From the NCBI RefSeq assembly GCF_001999965.1, contig NZ_CP019646.1:1550001-1614000 (forward strand): a stretch of 64,000 bases of DNA, written 5' to 3'. Positions 53,777 to 61,395 of the stretch are shown here, piece after piece. This DNA comes from Limihaloglobus sulfuriphilus. Lineage in GTDB: Bacteria > Planctomycetota > Phycisphaerae > Sedimentisphaerales > Sedimentisphaeraceae. Each line of letters starts with the position of its first letter. Position 1 is the stretch's first letter. Under the pieces are notes generated by a model. The model saw only the letters and a list, made by a program, of their open reading frames with translations. It made no database searches and was not told the DNA's origin. The position numbers were made by a program, and so were the translations under genes.

Positions 53777-54806
53777 CATGACAGACAACGGTGTAACAAT
53801 GGGTTACGGTACATATAACGCAGGCATGAGAGGCATGAAAACACAGCTCTGGGAAGGCGGACACAGGGTGCCTCTGTTTATTAGCTGGCCAAAAGCCGAC
53901 CTGCCCAAAGGCAAAGATATACACGAGTTGGCACAAGTCCAGGATGTTTTGCCGACACTGCTGGATTTCTGTGATGTTGATTTTCCAATGCAGACACTTG
54001 ACGGAACCAGCCTGGCCGGCCAGATTCGCGGCGAAAAAGAAATGCCCGACCGTGTTCTGGTTGTTCAGATGCAGCGGCGGATTCCAATAACAAAATACGA
54101 TGCCTGCATTATGTGGGGGCCGTGGCGGCTGCTCAACGCGATAGATATTGACCCCCATGAAAAACCTGATAAGCGGGAAATGTACAAAAAACGCCGACAG
54201 AACATGGAACAGGTATATCTTGAGCTCTACAACGTGGAAGACGACCCGCATCAGGACAACAATATCTATGACAAACACCCCGAAGTTGTCGCTAAAATGA
54301 AAGCAGCTTATGAAAAATGGTGGCAGGGTGTACAACCCGATATAGACAAGATGACCCATGTTATAATCGGTAATGATGCTGAAAACCCGTCAATGATCGC
54401 CTGCACATCGTGGGCAACTACTTACTTTACCCAGAAAAGTGCGATTTTAGAGGGAAGAAAATCAAACGGCTACTGGAACCTGATAGCGGACAAAAGCGGC
54501 CAATACGATTTTGAGCTGTGCAGATGGCCCAAAGAAACAAACGCCGCCCTGCAGGACAAGGTTGACGTTAAATATACAGACACATTCCCTTACGGCCCGG
54601 GCAAAGAAGGTACCGCCCTGCCGATTGCAAAGGCGAGAATACAGGTCAACGATATTGACCGAACAATTGATGTCAACAAGGGCGATAAGGCCGCGAAATT
54701 TACATGCAGGCTGAACAAAGGCCCTGTAAGGCTGAAAACATGGTTCTACGACAAAAACGACAATGAGCTCTGCGGGGCGTATTACGTGTATGTTACACGC
54801 AGATAG
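53777..54806 (+). pseudogene. 5'-truncated sulfatase copy (C-terminal 342 residues)
   Basis: The frame opens at an ATG (53778) that is an internal Met of the full sulfatase (MTDNGVTMGYG) and runs to the same stop. It lacks the signal peptide, the metal-binding DD and the CTPTR formylglycine site, so it cannot be an active sulfatase. There is no Shine-Dalgarno; CTTTAATTTTCCCC precedes it. Differences from the parent are few (for example KAGLPKGK to KADLPKGK, IADQSG to IADKSG) and there is no internal stop, so the event is recent. Expression as a stand-alone domain is possible but unlikely. Confidence 0.88.
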
Positions 54807-54810
54807 CGGC

Positions 54811-55431
54811 TTAGAGTATCCTGTAATCTTCAAGTACGCGGCGTATTTGCTCGGCTGACTGAAACTGAACAGATTTCATGCCGGTTGCTATTGCACCCTC
54901 AACGTTTGCCGGCAGGTCGTCGATAAACAAACACTTTTCAGGCGGTTTGCCGACATTGGCGGCCGCGGCGAGATAGCACTGTTTCTCCGGTTTGCCGAAA
55001 CCGATTTCATAGCTGAGAGTGGGCTTATCTATCGCCGCCACATGCGGGTATGTGCTCCGTAGGTGGTTCCAGTGCAAAGGGTCTGTGTCAGAGAGGAGCC
55101 CGAGAGCGGTTTTGTTTTTTAAGTCATAAACAAGCCCCTCCATCCCCTGCATAGGCAGAAAAATATCGCACCACAAACCGCTGAAAGTATCAAAATCCAG
55201 ATCAAGCGAAAACTCGCCGCGTACTTTCTTATAGAACTCATTCGGAGTAAGCCGGCCTGTATTATATTCCCTTATAACTTTATGGTGCATAAGTTTATGC
55301 ATCAAGAGCCCGTCATCGCCGGCGAGCAGTTCACTGAAAAAACGAAATATCCCACGGCTGGTATCGATATCTACCAGCACCCTGCCAAGGTCAAAAATAA
55401 CCGCCTCAATGTCTGTTTTGCTGTCTTTCAT
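54811..55431 (-). CDS. HAD-superfamily hydrolase, copy 2
   Basis: A 206-residue near-identical copy of the HAD protein at 52739. All motifs (VIFDLGRVLVDID, LLSDTDPLH, CLFIDDLPANVEGAIATGM) are intact. Three substitutions are visible: FETFS to FDTFS, PMPGME to PMQGME, and IRCVLE to IRRVLE. The upstream region and the start context AGAGAGATT-ATG are retained, so both copies may be expressed. I use the ATG at 55431, as in copy 1, rather than a longer frame that begins 57 bases upstream. Confidence 0.88.
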   Translation of the reverse strand: MKDSKTDIEAVIFDLGRVLVDIDTSRGIFRFFSELLAGDDGLLMHKLMHHKVIREYNTGRLTPNEFYKKVRGEFSLDLDFDTFSGLWCDIFLPMQGMEGLVYDLKNKTALGLLSDTDPLHWNHLRSTYPHVAAIDKPTLSYEIGFGKPEKQCYLAAAANVGKPPEKCLFIDDLPANVEGAIATGMKSVQFQSAEQIRRVLEDYRIL

Positions 55432-55524
55432 AATCTCTCTATTGAATTCGCCAATAAGTAAAAAACTGATTGTAAGCTCTTTAAGCAAAAACCGCCACGA
55501 AAATCACAAAACAGGCTCAAAAGC

Positions 55525-55673
55525 CTGCTTATTGTCAACTGTTCATTATCCATCGTTTATTGAATCATATCATAGATTTCTCCGATTGAAAGCCTGTAAC
55601 ACTTTTATTTTTCAAATGTAAAGTCCTTAAATAAAAACACTTGCAAATGAAAAGAGTCTCAACCCCTTTAATT
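55525..55673. repeat. 149-bp direct repeat, copy B
   Basis: Second copy of the 149-bp unit. It differs from A by a handful of substitutions (for example GTCAATTG to GTCAACTG). At its right edge the minus-strand reading frame of the MNYPWM tip ends at a TAA inside the TTTAATT edge. Confidence 0.9.
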
Positions 55674-55730
55674 CAGCCCGTTGTCATAATAACACATCCA
55701 GGGATAATTCATCGTATTTTCGTCCTTCAT
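55668..55730 (-). other. Short orphan coding-like tip with NYPWM peptide
   Basis: A minus-strand frame of about 20 codons, MKDENTMNYPWMCYYDNGLN then TAA, has a counterpart at about 53611-53709 reading DDNTMDYPWMYYYDNKGRM. Both adjoin a 149-bp repeat. I do not recognise the peptide. It could be a displaced C-terminal tip of an RHS-like or surface protein, or simply duplicated intergenic DNA. Confidence 0.3.
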
Positions 55731-55769
55731 AATCCGCCTGCCGGATATATATAAACCGGAACGGCTGAG

Positions 55770-55918
55770 CTGCTTATTGTCAATTGTTCATTATCCATCG
55801 TTTATTGAATCATATCATAGATTTCTCCGATTGAAAGCCTGTAACACTTTTATTTTTCAAATGTAAAGTCTTTAAATAAAAACACTTGCAAAAGAAAAGA
55901 GTCTCAACCCCTTTAATT
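55770..55918. repeat. 149-bp direct repeat, copy C
   Basis: Third copy, not followed by HAD/sulfatase sequence. Its right edge contains the last two codons (Asn, stop) of the RHS fragment on the minus strand. Confidence 0.9.
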
Positions 55919-56671
55919 CCTTCCTGGTTGATTCTTACAATAGGCGTATGACCCCAACCCATCCCGATACTGCTTTCGCGGCGAATAGGGGTTATTCCAG
56001 TTGCCGTCGGGGTTGATGCCGTGTGGGTCTTTTTGCAGGAATCTTCCTATTTCGGGGGAGTAATAGCGGTTGCGGTAGTACATGATCTGGAGATTGCCGG
56101 AATCGAGCGTGTCGAGCCGCCTGCCGGTGAAGGTGTATTCATTGCCGAAGCCGGAAGCGGAGCTTGTCACATCGTCTGCCGTGTAGAAATTCCCATCTGC
56201 ACCTGCCGCAAAAATCTTCGGATCGCCGTAGGAGCTGTATTCAACCCGTTCAGTAACGGCGAATGCCGCAGTGCTGCTTGCAACTGCCGCAACTGAATAC
56301 AGGTGGTCACGGAAGAAGAACTCATAGTTTGTACCGTCGCCTGAAACGAATATCTCATCGATATAGCTGCCGTACATGTGCCAACGCGTAAAGGCGTAAG
56401 ATGAATCAACTTCCTGCGTTACCTGGGCTTTGTCGTTATAGTAGTACATACGTGTATTCGCTGTTGTTATCAGATCGTCCTTTTTGATCCGCCTGCCAAG
56501 GGCATCGTAAGAGTATTCAACAACACCTGTGGTGCCGCCGAGCCCCTTGCTGATATAGATCAGACGGTTTTCGTAGTCATAAGTATAGGTATAACCTGCC
56601 TTATCGCCGGTAAGGCTGCCTGCATTATCATATGAAATCCCCTCATTGTCAATAGAATTATACTGGAATTC
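55913..56671 (-). pseudogene. RHS/YD-repeat protein, C-terminal fragment without a start
   Basis: The minus-strand frame is open for about 253 codons from GEFQYNSIDNEGISYDNAGS. It includes YD-type repeats (YTYTYDYENRLIYISKG, VEYSYDALGRRIKKDD, MYYYNDKAQV) and an RHS-associated core-like end (QIMYYRNRYYSPEIGRFLQK, GLGSYAYCKNQPG). A true RHS protein is far longer and secreted. Here there is no plausible start or signal, and the frame runs upstream into degenerate intergenic sequence until a stop near 56807. It is therefore a remnant or displaced C-terminal piece. There is no toxin tip after the core; the frame stops inside repeat C. Confidence 0.8.
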
Positions 56672-57042
56672 GCCTCTTGCGAGGTAGAGAATCGTGATAA
56701 ATCGAGGCGTGAATTTTATTATTAAGCGTCGGGCTGAAAGGTGCGACCTACGCTGCGAATTATGGAATAATTGGACAGGATTACAGGAATAACAGGATTT
56801 TATTTAAGTATTTGATTATTCTTAACTTGTGAATCTTCTCCATTACCTTCAATACCTTCATGGTAAATAATAATCGATTATATTCTCCGTGGCCTCCGTG
56901 TCTTCCGTGGTGGATTAAAGCATTTGAGCCGCAGAAAACAGGCATTAGGCAACAGGTAAGAGCGGCGCCGCCTCGCTGCGCTCGTTGTCGCGCGCACTCC
57001 AAAAGGCGGTTTGTTGGTTTTGCAGGCGGGTGCTGTTGTTCG

Positions 57043-57064
57043 GAGCAAATTCGTGAATTTGCTC
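57043..57064. repeat. Short palindromic repeat 1
   Basis: Perfect 10-bp arms GAGCAAATTC and GAATTTGCTC with a 2-nt loop, followed by TAC so that it ends in CTCTAC, like the neighbouring palindrome. Confidence 0.75.
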
Positions 57065-57100
57065 TACAATGTTGTCGTTGTCGCTCACTGCAAAGGTTTG

Positions 57101-57123
57101 AGAGACGCATGCAATGCGTCTCT
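57101..57123. repeat. Short palindromic repeat 2
   Basis: Perfect 10-bp arms AGAGACGCAT and ATGCGTCTCT with a 3-nt loop, followed by AC so that it too ends in CTCTAC. It is of the REP-like kind often scattered in intergenic DNA of several phyla. Confidence 0.75.
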
Positions 57124-57219
57124 ACCGGGGTGCGAAAATAGAGGTCGAAGTATCTTTGTTTTATATTGATCATTATTCCCCTGTAAGTATATGTTTTTTC
57201 TATACAATCCATTTTTGGC

Positions 57220-57247
57220 TTGACAAATAAGGCAAATCGTATAACTT
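57220..57247 (+). promoter_or_regulatory. Putative promoter of the dtxR-feoB operon
   Basis: TTGACA at 57220-57225 is a perfect -35. The -10 is less clear: TATAAC starts only 14 bp later and TAACTT 16 bp later. The -10 area abuts the palindrome at 57246, fitting repressor control. Confidence 0.45.
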
Positions 57248-57261
57248 TAGGCAAACCTAAA
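57246..57261. promoter_or_regulatory. DtxR/IdeR-type operator-like palindrome
   Basis: TTTAGG-CAAA-CCTAAA, perfect 6-bp arms, lies 20 bp before the start codon of a DtxR-family regulator. It resembles the TTAGG...CCTAA halves of DtxR/IdeR boxes. Metal-dependent autoregulation of this gene and feoB is a likely inference. Confidence 0.65.
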
Positions 57262-57281
57262 AACATAAGGCAGACTAACAA

Positions 57282-58040
57282 ATGATAGAACAAGAAAAAA
57301 TTAAGCTCAGTGCAAGCCTCGAAGATTACCTCGAGGCAATATTCTTCATTCAGAAAGACAAGGGCGCGGCTAAACCCCGCGATATCGCCGAAAGGCTCGA
57401 TGTTAAGGCCGCCTCCGTTACCGGTGCGCTGCAATCACTTGCGGAGAAGGAACTTGTCAACTACGCTCCGTATGATGCGGCGACTCTGACCGAGACCGGC
57501 AAGACAATTGCGGAGAAAATAATACGCCGACACAGGATTCTTTCGGACTTTTTCACGCTTATCCTCGGAGCAGACAAGGAATTAGCCGAGGAAAACGCAT
57601 GTAAACTTGAGCATCATATCTCGCGAGAGCTGCTTGAAGACCTCGTAGAGTTTGTCGAGTTCACTGCCGCATGTCCCCGCGGCGGTGAGGACTGGATCGA
57701 GAAATTCCGTCAAAGATGTACCACCAAAGAAGATAAAGACTGTGTGGCCTGCATAGAAGAGTGCCTGCCGGCCGGCCGCCGACACGGGCACGGCCACGGC
57801 AGAGATGCCCAACTGACGACATTAAAAGAGATTCTGCCGGGGATGCGGTGTGTTGTCCAGAGGGTAAAGTTCAAGAAATCAATTACCCACAGACTTATTG
57901 AAATGGGAATCGGCCGCGGAACTATCATCGAAGTTGTGCGGACTGCCCCCTTTGGCGACCCGATAGAAATAAAGGTCAAAGGCTACCGGCTTTCAATCCG
58001 CAAACAGGAAGCCGAGAATATTCATGTTCAGATATTGTAG
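57282..58040 (+). CDS. DtxR-family metalloregulator fused to a FeoA domain
   Basis: A 252-residue protein. The N-terminal winged helix (about 8-70, SLEDYLEAIFFIQKDKGAAK, RDIAERLDVKAASVTGALQS) and dimerisation/metal domain (about 75-150, RHRILSDFFTLILG, LEHHISRELLEDLVEF) are followed by a His/Gly-rich linker (HGHGHGRD, about 165-172). The SH3-like FeoA domain (about 178-252) has LIEMGIGRGTIIEVVRTAPF and GDPIEIKVKGYRLSIRKQEA. It probably represses feoB when Fe(II) or Mn(II) is ample. The FeoA part may also serve FeoB, because no separate feoA is present. Confidence 0.92.
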   Translation: MIEQEKIKLSASLEDYLEAIFFIQKDKGAAKPRDIAERLDVKAASVTGALQSLAEKELVNYAPYDAATLTETGKTIAEKIIRRHRILSDFFTLILGADKELAEENACKLEHHISRELLEDLVEFVEFTAACPRGGEDWIEKFRQRCTTKEDKDCVACIEECLPAGRRHGHGHGRDAQLTTLKEILPGMRCVVQRVKFKKSITHRLIEMGIGRGTIIEVVRTAPFGDPIEIKVKGYRLSIRKQEAENIHVQIL

Positions 58041-58088
58041 AGGCAAAACAGAAGTAAACCCGAGAACAACATTAGGATATCCAGAATC

Positions 58089-60158
58089 ATGAAAAAAATA
58101 ACAGCAGCAATAGCCGGCAATCCCAACAGCGGCAAAACAACTCTTTTCAACGCCCTTACCGGTGCAAGGCAGCATGTGGGGAATTACCCTGGGGTAACGG
58201 TAGAGAAAAAAGAAGGCTCACGGATTTACAAAGACTGCCAGATAAATTTCATAGATTTGCCCGGGACTTACAGCCTCACAGCACACTCGATCGAAGAAGT
58301 CGTTGCACGTGACTATATTATAAACGAAAACCCCGATGTCGTTGTGAATATCATAGATGCTTCAAACTTTGAGAGAAATCTATACCTGGCAACACAGCTT
58401 CTTGAGCTTAATGTACCGCTGATACTTGTTTTGAACATGGCCGACGTTGCGAAAAAACAAGGCTACTCGTTTGATACTGAAAAGCTGGGCAGTTTTTTCA
58501 ACGCCAGGGCCATTTTGACTGTCGCTTCAAAAAGCGAGGGAATAAATGAACTGCTCGATTCAATAATCGAAAAGAGCCAAATCCAGACAGAACAAACTCC
58601 CAGCCCTTTGCAAATTCATTACGGCGAAGACATCGAACGGGAAATAGATAAACTTGAAAAACTCGTTGATAAAAAACACCCATTCGCAAAGAAATACGGA
58701 GCCAGATGGTTATGCCTGAAGCTGCTCGAAAAAGATGAGCAGATAATCGGGCTCAGTCAGAACAGAGAAATCCTTAATGCGGCAGAGCAGAGCATTTCTC
58801 ATCTGGAGAAACTCTACGGCGACAGCCCTGAAATCCTGATAGCCGAAAAACGCTACGGCTTTGTGTCAGGTGTATATGAGGGGGCAGTCGTGCACACAGT
58901 GCAACACCGCCACCAGATCAGCGATTTGGTAGATAAAGTCCTGCTCAACCGTGTTCTCGGCCTGCCGATTTTTATAATAATGATGTACTTAGTGTTTAAA
59001 CTCACCTTCTGGATTGGCGCCCACCCAATGGTCTGGATCGAGACAGGGTTTGCTTATCTAAGCAATTTCATCAGCGGCCTGTGGCCCCAGGGCTCAGAAA
59101 ATGCCGTCAAATCACTAATCGTTGACGGTATCATAGGCGGTGTCGGCGGGGTTGTCGTCTTTCTGCCGAACATTGTGCTGCTGTTTTTGGCCATCGCGAT
59201 CCTTGAGGATTCCGGTTATATGGCAAGAGCGGCGTTTCTGATGGACCGGATAATGAAAAAAATCGGGCTTCACGGCCGCAGTTTTATACCAATGGTAATC
59301 GGTTTCGGCTGCACGGTTCCCGCCATAATGGCAACAAGGATACTTGATGACCGTAAAAGCCGGCTGACGACAATAATGGTGCTTCCGCTGATGAGCTGCG
59401 GCGCCAGGCTGCCAATATACACCCTGTTCATCTCCGCGTTTTTTGCAGTCAGATGGCACGCCATGGTGATGCTCATTGTTTACATGATCGGCATACTGAT
59501 TGCCATCATTCTATCACTTTTGCTCAGGAAGACACTTCTTAAGGGCGAGAGCGGAATTTTCCTTATGGAACTGCCGCCCTACCGTATGCCGACCATCAGG
59601 GGAATGCTCACCCATGCCTGGGAAAGGAGCTGGCTCTACCTTAAAAAAGCAGGAACGGTGATACTGGCAATATCGATTGTCCTCTGGTTTATGACCACAT
59701 ATCCAAAGGCATCAGAAGAAAAACTCTCAGGGCTGAGCGAGCAGGATATCCAGAAAGCCCAGCTGCAAAACTCTATCGCCGGACGAGTCGGCCTTGCGAT
59801 GGAACCGGCAATAAAACCGCTTGGTTTTGATTACCGTATCGGCACAGCACTTATTGGAGCACTTGCGGCAAAAGAGGTCTTCGTCGCCCAGACGGGTATA
59901 GTTTTCTCGATAAGTGATTCTTCCGGCGAAGAATCGCTGACATTGAGAGAGAAATTAAGGGCGAATTACACGCCTCTTCAGGGCTTTTGCGTGATGCTGT
60001 TCTGCCTGATAAGCGCTCCCTGCGCGGCAACACTGGCAATCTGCCGAAAAGAAACGAACTCCTGGGGATGGGCTCTGTTCCAGTACCTGGGCCTAACGGC
60101 GATAGGATACACCGTAACCCTGATCGTTTATCAGACGGGCAGCCTGTTTTTAGGGTAA
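58089..60158 (+). CDS. feoB: Ferrous iron transport protein B
   Basis: A 689-residue protein. The N-terminal G domain has G1 GNPNSGKTTLFN (about 11-22), G3 DLPGTYSLTAHS and G4 LNMADVA, followed by a helical GDI-like region and then Gate/core membrane segments (MYLVFKLTFWIG, ILEDSGYMARAAFLMDR, GFGCTVPAIMATR, GALAAKEVFVAQ). It imports Fe(II) across the inner membrane. It is 48 bp after the DtxR-FeoA gene, in the same operon and presumably under the same operator. Confidence 0.96.
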   Translation: MKKITAAIAGNPNSGKTTLFNALTGARQHVGNYPGVTVEKKEGSRIYKDCQINFIDLPGTYSLTAHSIEEVVARDYIINENPDVVVNIIDASNFERNLYLATQLLELNVPLILVLNMADVAKKQGYSFDTEKLGSFFNARAILTVASKSEGINELLDSIIEKSQIQTEQTPSPLQIHYGEDIEREIDKLEKLVDKKHPFAKKYGARWLCLKLLEKDEQIIGLSQNREILNAAEQSISHLEKLYGDSPEILIAEKRYGFVSGVYEGAVVHTVQHRHQISDLVDKVLLNRVLGLPIFIIMMYLVFKLTFWIGAHPMVWIETGFAYLSNFISGLWPQGSENAVKSLIVDGIIGGVGGVVVFLPNIVLLFLAIAILEDSGYMARAAFLMDRIMKKIGLHGRSFIPMVIGFGCTVPAIMATRILDDRKSRLTTIMVLPLMSCGARLPIYTLFISAFFAVRWHAMVMLIVYMIGILIAIILSLLLRKTLLKGESGIFLMELPPYRMPTIRGMLTHAWERSWLYLKKAGTVILAISIVLWFMTTYPKASEEKLSGLSEQDIQKAQLQNSIAGRVGLAMEPAIKPLGFDYRIGTALIGALAAKEVFVAQTGIVFSISDSSGEESLTLREKLRANYTPLQGFCVMLFCLISAPCAATLAICRKETNSWGWALFQYLGLTAIGYTVTLIVYQTGSLFLG

Positions 60159-60192
60159 TTTCGTCTGTACAGGTTCAACTTGTAACGCAGGG

Positions 60193-60894
60193 TCACTGAC
60201 CGGCATATTTCACGGGATCTTTTAAACCGGCTTCGGCAAAGCCTTTAAGGCGGAGTTTACAGCTGTCGCAGCGGCCGCACGCCCAGCCCTCGGGACTTGG
60301 ATTGTAACAGCTGTGGGTAAGGGAGTAATCAAATCCCAGCCGCACGCCCTCAGCTATTATCTGCGCCTTAGTCATGTTTATTATCGGTGTATGGATAGAA
60401 AATTTCAGCCTGCCCTCAACCGCGGCGGCGGCGGCGAGATTTGCGGTTTTCTCGAACGAGTCGATAAACTCAGGTCGGCAGTCAGGGTAACCGCTGTAAT
60501 CAGTGCTGTTTACGCCTATAAAGATATCCCCCGTGCCTAACACCTCTGCCCATGCCGCGGCGAAGCTGAGGAAAACCAGATTACGCACGGGAACATAAGT
60601 TATTGGAACGGCTCCACCGGCGATATCTATTCGGTCGAGCGGAACATCTATTTTCATATCTGTTAAGGCAGAGCCTCCGAGCTGTGCGATATCTATATCT
60701 ACAAACCGATGCCGCGTCACATTATGAAAAGAGGCAACCCTGCCGGCGGCTTCAAGCTCGACGCTGTGCCGCTGGCCATACCTGAAAGTAAGAGCATGGC
60801 ACTCGTAACCCCGGCTTTTAGCAATTGTTAAAACTGTACCGGAATCAAGTCCTCCGCTCAGGAGAACAACCGCTCTTTTGGTCTTTGACTGCAT
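60193..60894 (-). CDS. queC: 7-cyano-7-deazaguanine synthase
   Basis: A 233-residue PP-loop ATPase: [17 protein letters not shown] near the N terminus and a C-terminal zinc motif, [20 protein letters not shown]. It converts 7-carboxy-7-deazaguanine to preQ0. I take the ATG at 60894; a GTG one codon upstream is the alternative and neither has a strong Shine-Dalgarno. It is divergent from queF (141 bp apart), and together they give the last two steps to preQ1. Confidence 0.95.
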   Translation of the reverse strand: MQSKTKRAVVLLSGGLDSGTVLTIAKSRGYECHALTFRYGQRHSVELEAAGRVASFHNVTRHRFVDIDIAQLGGSALTDMKIDVPLDRIDIAGGAVPITYVPVRNLVFLSFAAAWAEVLGTGDIFIGVNSTDYSGYPDCRPEFIDSFEKTANLAAAAAVEGRLKFSIHTPIINMTKAQIIAEGVRLGFDYSLTHSCYNPSPEGWACGRCDSCKLRLKGFAEAGLKDPVKYAGQ

Positions 60895-61038
60895 CACGAA
60901 TCCAGAAAATACTTAACTAATCTCTTGTTTAATGATATAATAAATTTTACTGTAATTTTGAAATTCTACAAAAACAATTTAGTTTGTGAAACTTTAAGAT
61001 TTTAATAAATGATCCGTACTGAAAATTGAGAGAAAAAT

Positions 61039-61389
61039 ATGAGTGAAAAAGTAAAACTCGAACTGTTTGAAAACCCTGCTCCTCAAAGAGATTACACAAT
61101 AACAACAAAGGTTCCGGAATTTACCAGTGTCTGCCCGAAGACCGGCCAGCCGGATTTTGGAACCATAATCATAGAATACTGCCCGGACAAACTTTGTATC
61201 GAGCTCAAAAGCCTGAAATACTATATGCAGAGCTTCCGCAATAAGGGCATTTTCTACGAAGCCCTCACCAACGAGATGCTTGATGACCTTGTTGACGCAT
61301 GCAAGCCGAGATGGATGAAAATCACATCAGAATTTACACCCCGCGGCGGCATATCAACTGACGTAACTGTAATTTATACAAAGGATTAA
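61039..61389 (+). CDS. queF: NADPH-dependent 7-cyano-7-deazaguanine reductase (preQ1 synthase)
   Basis: 116 residues, the short unimodular QueF. The catalytic Cys is in [14 protein letters not shown], followed by [20 protein letters not shown], the QueF motif (E-x-K-S-x-K-Y-Y), and [16 protein letters not shown]. It reduces preQ0 nitrile to preQ1 amine for queuosine in tRNA. It is 6 bp before the HtrA gene, so they share a transcript. No preQ1 riboswitch was recognised in the leader. Confidence 0.96.
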   Translation: MSEKVKLELFENPAPQRDYTITTKVPEFTSVCPKTGQPDFGTIIIEYCPDKLCIELKSLKYYMQSFRNKGIFYEALTNEMLDDLVDACKPRWMKITSEFTPRGGISTDVTVIYTKD

Positions 61390-61395
61390 ACAACC

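Larger units (their letters stand above)
53777..55673. repeat. Tandem segmental duplication, second copy
   Basis: Second copy of 51705-53603, in direct orientation and head to tail. The left junction joins CCCCTTTAATTTTCCC to the sulfatase interior at CATGACAGACAACGG. Recognisable but diverged homology continues past 55673 (TTGTCATAATAACACATCC at about 55681 matches about 53658). Confidence 0.88.
55432..55912. other. Intergenic tail between HAD copy 2 and the RHS fragment
   Basis: 481 bp made of the HAD upstream region with the CAGGCT/AGCCTG hairpin, repeat B (55525-55673), a diverged minus-strand tip encoding MNYPWMCYYDNGLN and a stop (about 55668-55735), about 45 bp of unique sequence (GGATATATATAAACC), and repeat C, which begins at 55770. 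Confidence 0.7.
56672..57281. other. Degenerate repeat-rich intergenic region
   Basis: 610 bp without a credible gene. It holds an imperfect ACAGGATT/ACAGGAAT tandem near 56774-56800, a TCCGTGG-periodic stretch near 56888-56925 that translates to Gly/His-rich nonsense, two perfect short palindromes (57043-57064 and 57101-57123), and the promoter/operator of the DtxR-type gene. Confidence 0.65.

Noticed and set aside
53583-55918. CRISPR-like repeat (AGTCTCAACCCCTTTAATT recurring four times)
   Set aside because: The motif resembles the end of some CRISPR repeats, but intervals are about 150 to 2000 bp, not 30-40 bp, it belongs to a 149-bp repeat, and there are no cas genes.
57043-57123. Terminal inverted repeats of an insertion sequence
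   Set aside because: The two palindromes are self-complementary, differ from each other in sequence, enclose only a few dozen bases, and there is no transposase.
56781-57434. A 217-residue minus-strand ORF
   Set aside because: It crosses degenerate repeats and palindromes and overlaps the start of the DtxR gene; the product is low-complexity with no recognisable domain.
60898-61038. preQ1 riboswitch upstream of queF or queC
   Set aside because: The 141-bp divergent region is AT-rich but I found no convincing stem with an A-rich tail; a covariance-model search would be decisive.
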